From JAAUQA01 sp036351435 (GTDB lineage Bacteria; Pseudomonadota; Gammaproteobacteria; Competibacterales; Competibacteraceae): DNA of 29,320 bases. Positions 7,428 to 15,364 of this stretch are shown in pieces (positions within the stretch are counted from its first letter, which is position 1; each line of letters begins with the position of its first letter). Both the position numbers and the translations under genes were made by a program. The stretch covers positions 1 through 29,320 of the forward strand of contig JAZBPA010000009.1 of NCBI GenBank assembly GCA_036351435.1, in the 5' to 3' direction. The notes under the pieces were generated by a model. That model did not search any database and was not told the origin of the DNA. It saw nothing but the letters and a program-made list of their open reading frames with translations.

Positions 7428-7976
7428 ATGGCACAACAACTTCTCGCCAACCTGAGATGGCTAAACAGGCTGGTTGCCATGCTGATCGGAGCGACTCTGT
7501 TCGCCTGTGCGGCTTTTGTCCTTGCAGACATCATTCTCAGGAAATTGGGATCCTCTCTCGGCGGGACCGACGAGATCAGCGGCTATGTGATGGCGATTGT
7601 GACCTCATGGGGTATGGGATTTGCCCTTCTGGAACTGAGCCACGTTCGCATTGACATACTCCGAGGGCGCGTTGGCGCCCTCGGTCACACCCTGTTCGAT
7701 CTCTTCTCAATGACCGTCTTGTCAATGACAATCACGCTTATCGCGGTGCGTTGCTGGCCGGTACTGGAACGCTCCATTGCGAACAGCTCCCGCGCCAATA
7801 CGCCGCTAGAAACCCCGCTTTGGATGGTCCAACTGCCCTGGTTCGCAGGCTGGGCTTGGTTCGGGATCGTCGCTTGGCTCACCCTGTTGGCGGCATTGCT
7901 TCTCGTCCTGCGCGGCGAATTCGAAGCCAGCGAAGCGACCATCGGTATCTTCAACGAACAGGACAGCTTGCAATGA
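7428..7976 (+). CDS. TRAP transporter small permease subunit, DctQ type
   Basis: Four-helix membrane protein of 182 residues. Hydrophobic segments are near residues 14-36, 48-70, 88-110 and 132-158. The segment ADIILRKLGSSLGGTDEISGY is typical of DctQ proteins. GGAGGGG lies at a good distance before ATG 7428, so this start is preferred to a TTG 15 bases earlier. It sits 21 bases after dctP, and its stop overlaps the dctM start in an ATGA, a common sign of translational coupling. It helps the large permease use the sodium gradient to import the bound substrate. Confidence 0.92.
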   Translation: MAQQLLANLRWLNRLVAMLIGATLFACAAFVLADIILRKLGSSLGGTDEISGYVMAIVTSWGMGFALLELSHVRIDILRGRVGALGHTLFDLFSMTVLSMTITLIAVRCWPVLERSIANSSRANTPLETPLWMVQLPWFAGWAWFGIVAWLTLLAALLLVLRGEFEASEATIGIFNEQDSLQ

Positions 7977-9256
7977 TTACCTACGTTTCGGTGGGCCTGC
8001 TTGCCCTGCTCGCACTTTCGATCCCGGTCGGCATCGTCCTGTTTCTGCTGGGCTTCGGCGTTGACCTGTTCTTCAGCCCGTTTCCGCTGATCAAGGGTCT
8101 GGGAAATCTAGTCTGGTCGACCTCGAATAACGCGACGTTGATCGCCATCCCTTTCTTTGTGCTGCTGGGCGAAATTCTCATCCGTAGTGGCATCGCGACC
8201 CGCACCTACTCTGCCCTTGACCGTTGGGTGTCCTGGCTGCCGGGCGGGCTCGTCCATGCCAACGTAGCGACCGCGACGATGTTCTCGGCCACATCCGGTT
8301 CGTCCGTGGCAACTGCAGCGACGGTGGCAACGGTAGCGATGCCTCAAGCCAAGCAACTGGGTTACGACCCGAAGCTGTTCTCCGGAGCAATCGCCGCCGG
8401 GGGAACCCTGGGCATCATGATCCCGCCTTCGATCAACTTGATCGTCTACGGCTTCCTCACCCAAACGTCGATCCCTCAGCTCTTCCTTGCCGGTCTCCTG
8501 CCGGGTCTGCTGCTGGCGCTTGGGTTCATGGCAATTACCGTTGCCATTTGTGTCGTTCGGCCGGAACTGGGCGGAACTCGACGTATCTTCCCGCTACCAG
8601 AGATGTTGTGGGCGCTGCTGCAACTCGTGCCGATCATCCTGCTTTTTTCGGTGATTATCGGGACGATCTACACGGGATGGGCGACCCCGACCGAGGCTGC
8701 CGCCGTGGGCGTTGCCGGCGCCATTGCGATTGCCGCCATGTTCGGCGGAATCTCGCTGGAGGCCATCGTGGAAAGCGTGATGGGCACGGTGAAGATCACA
8801 TCAATGATCATGCTCGTTGTCATCGGCGCTTCTTTCCTAAACTTTACCCTGGCTTCCGCCGGAATTGGTCGCGAACTCAGCGGCTTTCTCGAAGGTCTCG
8901 GATTGTCACCGCTAATGATGATCCTGGTGGTGGTCTGCATCTATATCGTGCTCGGCTTCTTTATCGAGACGCTGTCGTTGATGGTGGTGACGATCCCGAT
9001 CATCGTGCCATTAGTGGTCGGGCAGGGTTACGATCCGATCTGGTTTGGAATCCTCATGATCGTGCTGATTGAGATGGCGCTGATCACTCCACCCGTCGGC
9101 CTTAATCTCTACGTCGTGCAGGGCGCTCGCAAGAGCGGCACACTGAGCGAGGTTATGCTAGGCACCATCCCGTATGTTTTCGTAATGATTTTAATGGTGA
9201 TTGTGCTGATCGCCTTCCCTCAGATGGTGTTTTTCCTGTCCCAAGCGCTTCAATAA
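7973..9256 (+). CDS. TRAP transporter large permease subunit, DctM type
   Basis: Polytopic membrane protein of 427 residues with about 12 hydrophobic segments, the expected length and topology for DctM. Recognisable family segments include ATSGSSVATAATVATVAMP near 103-122, GGTLGIMIPPSINLIVYGF near 142-160, and GWATPTEAAAVGVAGA in the second half, which mirrors the inverted repeat of the fold. It forms the sodium-coupled channel of the transporter with DctQ and DctP. The ATG at 7973 overlaps the dctQ stop. It is followed by a 75-base gap with a hairpin before the 5-oxoprolinase gene. Confidence 0.94.
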   Translation: MITYVSVGLLALLALSIPVGIVLFLLGFGVDLFFSPFPLIKGLGNLVWSTSNNATLIAIPFFVLLGEILIRSGIATRTYSALDRWVSWLPGGLVHANVATATMFSATSGSSVATAATVATVAMPQAKQLGYDPKLFSGAIAAGGTLGIMIPPSINLIVYGFLTQTSIPQLFLAGLLPGLLLALGFMAITVAICVVRPELGGTRRIFPLPEMLWALLQLVPIILLFSVIIGTIYTGWATPTEAAAVGVAGAIAIAAMFGGISLEAIVESVMGTVKITSMIMLVVIGASFLNFTLASAGIGRELSGFLEGLGLSPLMMILVVVCIYIVLGFFIETLSLMVVTIPIIVPLVVGQGYDPIWFGILMIVLIEMALITPPVGLNLYVVQGARKSGTLSEVMLGTIPYVFVMILMVIVLIAFPQMVFFLSQALQ

Positions 9257-9292
9257 CGCCTGCAAGGCAGCCCTGAATATCTGAATACCTAC

Positions 9293-9312
9293 TGCCGGCC
9301 CTGCTGCCGGCA
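9293..9312 (+). terminator. Intercistronic hairpin between dctM and 5-oxoprolinase genes
   Basis: Perfect 7-bp arms TGCCGGC and GCCGGCA with a 6-base loop. No T-run follows and the next gene starts 20 bases later with GAGGAG. It is more likely an mRNA-processing, stabilising or partial attenuation element than a full terminator. Confidence 0.4.
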
Positions 9313-9331
9313 AACAGAGGAGTTATGTCTC

Positions 9332-12300
9332 ATGTGGCAGTTTTGGGTAGACCGCGGCGGTACCTTTACCGACATCGTCGCTCGCAGGCCGGACGGCTCT
9401 TTGCAATCGCACAAATTGCTTTCGGAGAACCCCGAGAGATATCAGGACGCCGCCGTTCAAGGCATCCGAGAGATCCTTGGGCTCAAGGCTGACGACGCTA
9501 TCCCCGCAGGAACAATTGATGCGGTGAAGATGGGTACGACGGTAGCCACCAACGCGCTTCTCGAACGCAAGGGCGACCGCACCGTGCTGCTTATCACCCA
9601 GGGGATGCGCGATCTGCTGAGGATCGGCTACCAGAACCGACCCCGGCTGTTCGACCTTGAGATCATTCTGCCCGAGCTTCTTTATGAAGAGGTGATCGAG
9701 GTGGAGGAACGCTTGGACGCGGAAGGCAACCTGGTGACTCCGCTGAACCTGGAACAGGTCTGTGATGCACTGAGTGCGGCTTATGCTAAGGGATTCCGTT
9801 CCGTTGCGGTGGCGTTGATGCACGGCTATCGTTTCCCTGAACACGAGCGCAAGATTGGCGATATTGCCTGCCAACAGGGCTTTACGCAGGTCTCTCTCAG
9901 CCATGAGGTCAGCCCGCTGATCAAGTTGGTTTCACGCGGCGACACCACAGTGGTAGACGCCTATCTCTCCCCCATCTTGCGCCGGTATGTGGGCCAAGTC
10001 AGCGATGCACTCGGCGCCGATCAGGGTGGTTGTCAAGCGCTGATGTTCATGCAGTCGAATGGCGGTCTGACCGACGCAACACTCTTCCAAGGCAAGGACG
10101 CGATCCTCTCCGGCCCTGCGGGAGGCGTCGTCGGCATGGTGCGCACGGCCGAAGATGCCGGGTTCGACAAGCTGATCGGCTTCGACATGGGCGGCACTTC
10201 GACCGATGTCTGCCACTATGCCGGAACCTATGAACGCTCCTTTGAGACAGAAGTAGCCGGCGTTCGCATGCGTGCACCGATGATGAGTATTCACACGGTC
10301 GCTGCCGGTGGCGGGTCAATTTTGACTTTCCGGCAAAGTCGAATGCAGGTCGGCCCGGAAAGCGCCGGGGCTAACCCTGGCCCGGCCAGCTATCGCCGGG
10401 GCGGACCGCTCACCGTAACCGACTGCAACGTGGTGCTGGGCAAGCTTCAGCCCGACCAGTTCCCATCCGTGTTCGGACCGAACGGCGATGAACCGCTGGA
10501 CGTCGACGTCCCACGGCAAAAATTCGAGGTGCTGGCCGACAAGATCGCCGCCGAGACCGGCGAGGCTAAATTAAGCGTCGAGGCTCTGGCCGAGGGCTTC
10601 CTGCGCATCGCGGTCGAGAACATGGCCAACGCGATCAAGAAGATCTCCGTGCAGCGCGGCTATGATGTGACCCAATACACCATGAACTGCTTCGGCGGCG
10701 CGGGCGGACAGCACGCCTGCCAAGTAGCCGATGTGCTGGGAATGGAAAGCATTTATATCCATCCCTTCGCCGGGGTGCTGTCGGCCTTCGGCATCGGGCT
10801 GGCGGACATTCGCGCCATTAGAGAATATCAGTTCGCTGCGTCCCTGTCGGAGGTCGTACAGGCACAAGCGGTGTTAGATCGCATTGGAGACGACGCCCGG
10901 CGAGAGGTCGTCGGCCAAGGAATACCTGAGCAACAGGTCGGCATAATCATGACAGCCCATATTCGAACCCCCGGATCGCACCAGACTTTGCCCGTCCCCT
11001 TCGGCCCACAACCCCGGATGCAGGTGGGATTCGACGAGGCGCACAAGCAACGTTTTGGCTTCGTTCCGGACTATGATGATTTGATCATTGACCTGTTGAC
11101 CGCCGAAGCAGTCGGTGCGTCTGGTGAAGGCGTCACCCTTACGCAAGACGCAGCCGACCAACCTGGGAAGCAGGCCGCGCGGATGTTCACAGCGGGCCAA
11201 TGGCACGATGTGCCGCTGGTAAAACGCGAAACGCTACTGCCCGGCACCAAGGTCAGCGGCCCTGCGATCATCGTAGAGCCGACCGGCACCAATATTGTCG
11301 AGTTCGGCTGGGAGGCCGAAGGGCTGCCGGATGGCGGACTGGTGCTACGCCGCGTCGTGCCGGTCAACCGGCAGGAGGCCATCGGCACCAGTGTCGATCC
11401 GGTGATGCTGGAGGTGTTCAACAACCTATTCATGTCGATCGCTGATCAGATGGGCGCGACGCTTGCCAACACCGCCTATTCGGTCAACATCAAGGAACGT
11501 TATGATTTTTCCTGTGCGATCTTCGATGCCAGGGGCGATCTAGTCGCAAATGCCCCACATGTGCCGGTACATCTGGGTTCCATGAGCGAGAGCGTGCGCA
11601 CCATTCTGAAGGAGAATGTAGGGCGTATTCGTCCGGGCGACGTGTTCATGATGAACAACCCCTATAACGGCGGCACCCACCTGCCCGACGTGACCGTTAT
11701 CTCGCCGGTCTTTGATGATGCTGGCGAAACAATCATCTTTCTCGCCGCATCGCGCGGCCACCATGCGGATATTGGCGGCAAGACCCCCGGCTCCTCTCCG
11801 CCCGACAGTTGCAATATCGAAGAAGAAGGCGTGCTGATCGATAACTTCCTGCTGGTTGAGCGCGGCATCCTGCGCGAGCCAGAGACTCGGGCGCTGCTGT
11901 CCTCAGGTCGTTATCCCTGCCGCAACATCAACGAGAATATGGCGGACATCGCGGCCCAAATCGCGGCGAACGCGACCGGGGCTCAGGAATTAACCCGGAT
12001 TGTCGGGCAATTCGGTTTGGACGTGGTGCACGCCTACATGGGCCATGTTCAGGATAATGCCGAAGAAAGCGTGCGCCGGGTGTTGAACGTGCTGAAGGAT
12101 TCTTCCTTCACCTACCCGCTCGACAGCGGGGCGCAGATCAAGGTGAACATTTCGGTCGATCACCCGGCCCGCACGGCGCTGGTGGATTTCAACGGAACTT
12201 CGGCTCAAGACAAGTTCAATTATAACGCTCCGTTCTCAATCTGCCGTGCGGTCGTGCTTTATGTGTTCCGCACCCTGGTTGGGGCCGATATCCCTATGAA

Positions 12301-12943
12301 CGAGGGCTGTATGAAACCCATTGAGATCAGGGCGCCTAAGGGCTCCATGATCAACCCCGAATACCCAGCCGCAGTGATTTCGGGTAATACCGAGGTTAGC
12401 CAAGCTATTGCCGACACGCTCTATGGCGCACTCGGCGTGATAGCCGGGTCGCAAGGGACGATGAACAACTTCGTCTATGGCAACGCGCGTATCCAGAATT
12501 ACGAAACGATCTGCGGTGGAACCGGCGCCGGTGACGGGTTCAATGGGACAAGTGCCGTGCACAGCCACATGACCAACACCCGCATGACCGACCCGGAGGT
12601 GCTGGAAACCCGCTTCCCCGTCAGGGTAGAAGAATTCTCGATCCGCCGCGGATCGGGCGGTGATGGTAGATGGCGCGGTGGCGACGGCATCACCCGGCGG
12701 TTGCGCTTCCTTGAGGAGATGACGGCAACCGTCCTGTCCTCGCATCGGGAAGTACCGCCTCCTGGCGCAGCCGGTGGTTCGCCTGGGCGGACTGGAGAAA
12801 ACCACGTCGAACGCAAGGACGGCAGCATCGTAACCCTCAAGGGCAATGACGAGGCACTGATGACACCGGGCGACATCTTCGTCATGCTCACTCCAGGGGG
12901 GGGCGGATACGGTTCAGCGTTGGAGGAAGAGACTTCGGGATGA
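9332..12943 (+). CDS. Fused 5-oxoprolinase (HyuA-HyuB fusion, OPLAH type)
   Basis: A 1203-residue enzyme expected to hydrolyse 5-oxoproline to glutamate with ATP. The N-terminal half is HyuA-like: it opens with VDRGGTFTD (residues 6-14) and KLLSENPERYQDAAVQGIR, the signature of the eukaryotic-type oxoprolinase rather than of hydantoinases (usually DVGGTFTD). It has a second ATPase element, FDMGGTSTDVCHYAG, near 285, followed by IHTVAAGGGSI. From about residue 688 the HyuB-like half begins (DPVMLEVFNNLFMSIADQMG, NIKERYDFSCA, NAPHVPVHLGSM) and ends with PGGGGYG. No frameshift is seen across the fusion. GAGGAG lies 9 bases before ATG 9332. It is the last gene of the cluster and would turn imported or cyclase-made 5-oxoproline into glutamate. 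The exact substrate could be another cyclic amide or hydantoin. Confidence 0.93.
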   Translation: MWQFWVDRGGTFTDIVARRPDGSLQSHKLLSENPERYQDAAVQGIREILGLKADDAIPAGTIDAVKMGTTVATNALLERKGDRTVLLITQGMRDLLRIGYQNRPRLFDLEIILPELLYEEVIEVEERLDAEGNLVTPLNLEQVCDALSAAYAKGFRSVAVALMHGYRFPEHERKIGDIACQQGFTQVSLSHEVSPLIKLVSRGDTTVVDAYLSPILRRYVGQVSDALGADQGGCQALMFMQSNGGLTDATLFQGKDAILSGPAGGVVGMVRTAEDAGFDKLIGFDMGGTSTDVCHYAGTYERSFETEVAGVRMRAPMMSIHTVAAGGGSILTFRQSRMQVGPESAGANPGPASYRRGGPLTVTDCNVVLGKLQPDQFPSVFGPNGDEPLDVDVPRQKFEVLADKIAAETGEAKLSVEALAEGFLRIAVENMANAIKKISVQRGYDVTQYTMNCFGGAGGQHACQVADVLGMESIYIHPFAGVLSAFGIGLADIRAIREYQFAASLSEVVQAQAVLDRIGDDARREVVGQGIPEQQVGIIMTAHIRTPGSHQTLPVPFGPQPRMQVGFDEAHKQRFGFVPDYDDLIIDLLTAEAVGASGEGVTLTQDAADQPGKQAARMFTAGQWHDVPLVKRETLLPGTKVSGPAIIVEPTGTNIVEFGWEAEGLPDGGLVLRRVVPVNRQEAIGTSVDPVMLEVFNNLFMSIADQMGATLANTAYSVNIKERYDFSCAIFDARGDLVANAPHVPVHLGSMSESVRTILKENVGRIRPGDVFMMNNPYNGGTHLPDVTVISPVFDDAGETIIFLAASRGHHADIGGKTPGSSPPDSCNIEEEGVLIDNFLLVERGILREPETRALLSSGRYPCRNINENMADIAAQIAANATGAQELTRIVGQFGLDVVHAYMGHVQDNAEESVRRVLNVLKDSSFTYPLDSGAQIKVNISVDHPARTALVDFNGTSAQDKFNYNAPFSICRAVVLYVFRTLVGADIPMNEGCMKPIEIRAPKGSMINPEYPAAVISGNTEVSQAIADTLYGALGVIAGSQGTMNNFVYGNARIQNYETICGGTGAGDGFNGTSAVHSHMTNTRMTDPEVLETRFPVRVEEFSIRRGSGGDGRWRGGDGITRRLRFLEEMTATVLSSHREVPPPGAAGGSPGRTGENHVERKDGSIVTLKGNDEALMTPGDIFVMLTPGGGGYGSALEEETSG

Positions 12944-13065
12944 GCAGTTTCTTCCCCGAGTACGGACTGTCCAATTCCAGAACAAACGCGGTTTGTGGTA
13001 GGGTTCGTTCGGCTGCCGGTCTTTCATTAGCCACTCTCGCAGGTCAAATGGCATGTCAGTTGTGA
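12940..13065 (+). pseudogene. Short overlapping frame after 5-oxoprolinase (41 aa), possible truncated gene
   Basis: An ATG at 12940 overlaps the 5-oxoprolinase stop as ATGA, with GGAGGA 12 bases upstream, and runs for 41 codons (begins MSSFFPEYGLSNSR, ends GQMACQL). The ATGA overlap is what one expects of a genuine next gene in an operon. The frame stops early and I recognise no family, so it may be the remains of a gene lost when the cluster moved, or chance. Confidence 0.3.
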
Positions 13066-13210
13066 AAAAACCAGTTATTTATATGCGGTCGCCCTGATCT
13101 CCCAGTAACTCGTCTTGCCGCTATCGCATCACCCTCAGCCACTGCATCGCTGTCGAAGCTATCCGGCAGTACCCCATCTCTTCGGCAGCAGCCGGGTTAG
13201 AAGGGACTCT

Positions 13211-13232
13211 CGAAAAAAGCGGTATTTTTTCG
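13211..13232 (+). terminator. A/T-stem hairpin, possible terminator of the upstream cluster
   Basis: Arms CGAAAAAA and TTTTTTCG are perfect over 8 bp with a 6-base loop. The T-rich right arm resembles a bidirectional terminator with a U-tract built into the stem, though the stem is GC-poor. Confidence 0.4.
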
Positions 13233-13246
13233 TTTAGCGACTAAAC
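13232..13246. promoter_or_regulatory. Dyad GTTTAG-N3-CTAAAC, candidate operator
   Basis: A near-perfect palindrome with 6-bp arms and a 3-base centre, about 125 bases upstream of the prpE start. Its compact form is typical of binding sites for dimeric repressors or activators. The cognate regulator is not identifiable. Confidence 0.35.
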
Positions 13247-13371
13247 TAATCAACGATAACAAAAAGGGCATATGCCTTCTGGCCGTGTGCCTACGTCGCA
13301 ATCTTTTCGGCAAATAGGGCCGTTGATATTGGGTGTTGGGCAAACCACTACTTCATCTTAGAGGAGCTTAC

Positions 13372-15261
13372 ATGAATTACGAAACGATGCATCGTCGGTC
13401 GGTTGAAGATCCCGAGGGCTTTTGGGGCGAGGAATCAAAACGGATTCATTGGAACAAACCCTGGGAAAAGGTTCTGGATTATTCCAACCCGCCGTTCTGC
13501 AAATGGTTTGTGGGTGGCGAAACTAATCTGTGCTACAACGCTATAGACCGTCATCTTGCAGATCGCGCTGATCAATTAGCGCTGGCTTATATCTCTACCG
13601 AGACCAACGAAACCAAAAACTATACCTTCGCCGAGCTACATCGGGAGGTCAATCGCTTCGCAGCCATCCTGCAATCCTTGGGGCTCGGCAAGGGCGATCG
13701 GGCGGTAATCTACATGCCCATGATCGCAGAAGCATTATTCGCCATGCTCGCTTGTGCCCGTTTGGGGGTGATTCATTCCGTGGTGTTCGGTGGGTTTGCA
13801 GCACATAATCTGGCGGTTCGCATCAACGATGCTCAGCCTAAAGTATTGATTACTGCTGATGCCGGTATGCGCAACGGTAAACCCGTGCCCTACAAACACC
13901 TGGTAGACGAAGCCTGTCGGTTGGCTGAATCGCCTCCCGCGCATGTCCTAATCTGTAACCGTGGACTGGATAAAAACATGGCCATCACCGACGGCCGTGA
14001 TCTGGATTATGCGACCTTGCGCGAACAACACATGGATGCCGAAGTGCCGGTTACCTGGGTGGAATCCAGCGATCCCAGCTACATCCTCTATACCTCCGGC
14101 ACCACCGGCAAACCCAAGGGTGTGCAACGTGACACCGGTGGCTATACAGTCGCTTTGGCCGCCTCCATGGATTATGTCTACGCGGGCAAACCCGGCGAAA
14201 CCATGTTTACCACTTCCGATATCGGTTGGGTGGTCGGTCATTCCTATATCGTCTATGGTCCGTTGATCCATGGCATGGCGACCATCGTTTACGAGGGTTT
14301 GCCGACCCATCCCGACGCCGGCATTTGGTGGAAAATCGTGGAGGACTACAAGGTCACTACCATGTTTTCCTCGCCCACAGCGGCTCGCGTGTTGAAGAAA
14401 CAGGACCCCGAATACCTCAAGAAATATGACCTCAGCACCCTACGTTATTTATTCCTAGCCGGGGAACCGCTTGATGAGCCCACTTCGCGCTGGATCACCG
14501 ACGGCATCGGGGTGCGGGTGGTTGATCATTACTGGCAGACCGAAACCGGTTGGGCCATTCTGACTTATCTGCCGGGCGTTGATCTTAAGCCCAATAAATT
14601 CGGTTCTCCCGGTTTCGCTAATATCGGTTTCAACCTCAAGCTGGTCGACGAATCCACCAACCAAACAGTCGGACCTAATGAGAAGGGTGTACTAGTTTCT
14701 ACGCCGCCACTTCCGCCGGGCTGCCTGACCACGGTTTGGGGCGACGACCAACGGTTTATCAAGAGCTACTTCTCGGACTTCAAGGAACTGCTCTACACCA
14801 CGTCTGACTGGGCAGTCTGTGACGATGAAGGCTATTACTTCATCATGGGCCGCACCGACGACGTGATTAATGTAGCCGGTCACCGTCTGGGTACGCGGGA
14901 AATTGAGGAAGCCGTTAGTTCGCATTCGGCAGTTGCAGAGGTTGCTGTGGTGGGTGTGGCTGATCAACTCAAGGGACAGGTTGCCCATGTGTTCATCACC
15001 CTCAAAGATCCGAGCCTGGTGCAGACTGACGAGCAACGGGTGAGTCTTGAGAAGGAGATGTTCAAAGTGGTCACTGATCGCTTAGGCCCAGTGGCTCGAC
15101 CCGCCAAGGTGTATTTCGTCAACGCGTTGCCCAAAACCCGCTCCGGCAAATTGTTGCGTCGGAGTATTCAGGCTGTGGCAGAAGGGCGTGACCCCGGTGA
15201 TTTATCCACGTTGGACGATCCCAATTCTCTGGAAGCAGTGCGGGACGCTGTGCAGAGTTAA
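13372..15261 (+). CDS. prpE: Propionyl-CoA synthetase (acyl-CoA synthetase, PrpE type)
   Basis: Cytoplasmic AMP-forming enzyme that activates propionate (also acetate, less well) to its CoA thioester. At 629 residues it matches E. coli PrpE (about 628) and is near-colinear with it from the recalled sequence: DYSNPPFCKWF near 36, YMPMIAEALFAMLACARLGVIHSVVFGGF near 114-142, the P-loop-like YTSGTTGKPKGVQRD at 240-254, GRTDDVINVAGHRLGTREIEE near the end, and PKTRSGKLLRR with catalytic Lys593. I use ATG 13372 because GAGGAG precedes it and the family N-terminus starts here. No methylcitrate-cycle genes are adjacent, so it stands alone. It may supply propionyl-CoA for hydroxyvalerate-containing PHA, given the reductase at 26476 (inference). 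Confidence 0.93.
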   Translation: MNYETMHRRSVEDPEGFWGEESKRIHWNKPWEKVLDYSNPPFCKWFVGGETNLCYNAIDRHLADRADQLALAYISTETNETKNYTFAELHREVNRFAAILQSLGLGKGDRAVIYMPMIAEALFAMLACARLGVIHSVVFGGFAAHNLAVRINDAQPKVLITADAGMRNGKPVPYKHLVDEACRLAESPPAHVLICNRGLDKNMAITDGRDLDYATLREQHMDAEVPVTWVESSDPSYILYTSGTTGKPKGVQRDTGGYTVALAASMDYVYAGKPGETMFTTSDIGWVVGHSYIVYGPLIHGMATIVYEGLPTHPDAGIWWKIVEDYKVTTMFSSPTAARVLKKQDPEYLKKYDLSTLRYLFLAGEPLDEPTSRWITDGIGVRVVDHYWQTETGWAILTYLPGVDLKPNKFGSPGFANIGFNLKLVDESTNQTVGPNEKGVLVSTPPLPPGCLTTVWGDDQRFIKSYFSDFKELLYTTSDWAVCDDEGYYFIMGRTDDVINVAGHRLGTREIEEAVSSHSAVAEVAVVGVADQLKGQVAHVFITLKDPSLVQTDEQRVSLEKEMFKVVTDRLGPVARPAKVYFVNALPKTRSGKLLRRSIQAVAEGRDPGDLSTLDDPNSLEAVRDAVQS

Positions 15262-15273
15262 TCCACTGTTCAC

Positions 15274-15309
15274 CGCCCGGGCTAAGCTTGGAAATCACCA
15301 GCCCGGGCG
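15274..15309. terminator. GC-rich hairpin after prpE
   Basis: Arms CGCCCGGGCT and AGCCCGGGCG are perfect over 10 bp, with a 16-base loop, starting 12 bases after the prpE stop. It lacks a T-run directly after but is very stable. It is the first of two hairpins between the convergent prpE and hrpA genes. Confidence 0.6.
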
Positions 15310-15334
15310 ACTAAATCCCCTCATATTGAACCGA

Positions 15335-15356
15335 TTCCGCCGCTTTTGCGGCGGAA
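15335..15356. terminator. Bidirectional hairpin between prpE and hrpA
   Basis: Arms TTCCGCCGC and GCGGCGGAA are perfect over 9 bp with a TTTT loop, 9 bases from the hrpA stop. Its placement between two convergent genes indicates a shared terminator. Confidence 0.7.
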
Positions 15357-15364
15357 CGATTAGG

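Larger units (their letters stand above)
12944..13371. promoter_or_regulatory. Intergenic region upstream of prpE with several palindromes
   Basis: About 430 bases without a convincing full gene, apart from the short frame at its start. The right half holds three symmetric elements: CGAAAAAA/TTTTTTCG at 13211-13232, GTTTAG/CTAAAC at 13232-13246, and the palindrome GGCATATGCC at 13267-13276. The first could end transcription of the upstream cluster; the other two are candidate operators for prpE. I found no clear sigma-54 site, which prp genes sometimes use. Confidence 0.45.

Noticed and set aside
7751..7972. An extended start for the DctM gene that reaches back into dctQ
   Set aside because: The upstream residues are an out-of-frame reading of dctQ. 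The ATGA overlap at 7973 is the normal start and matches the family N-terminus.
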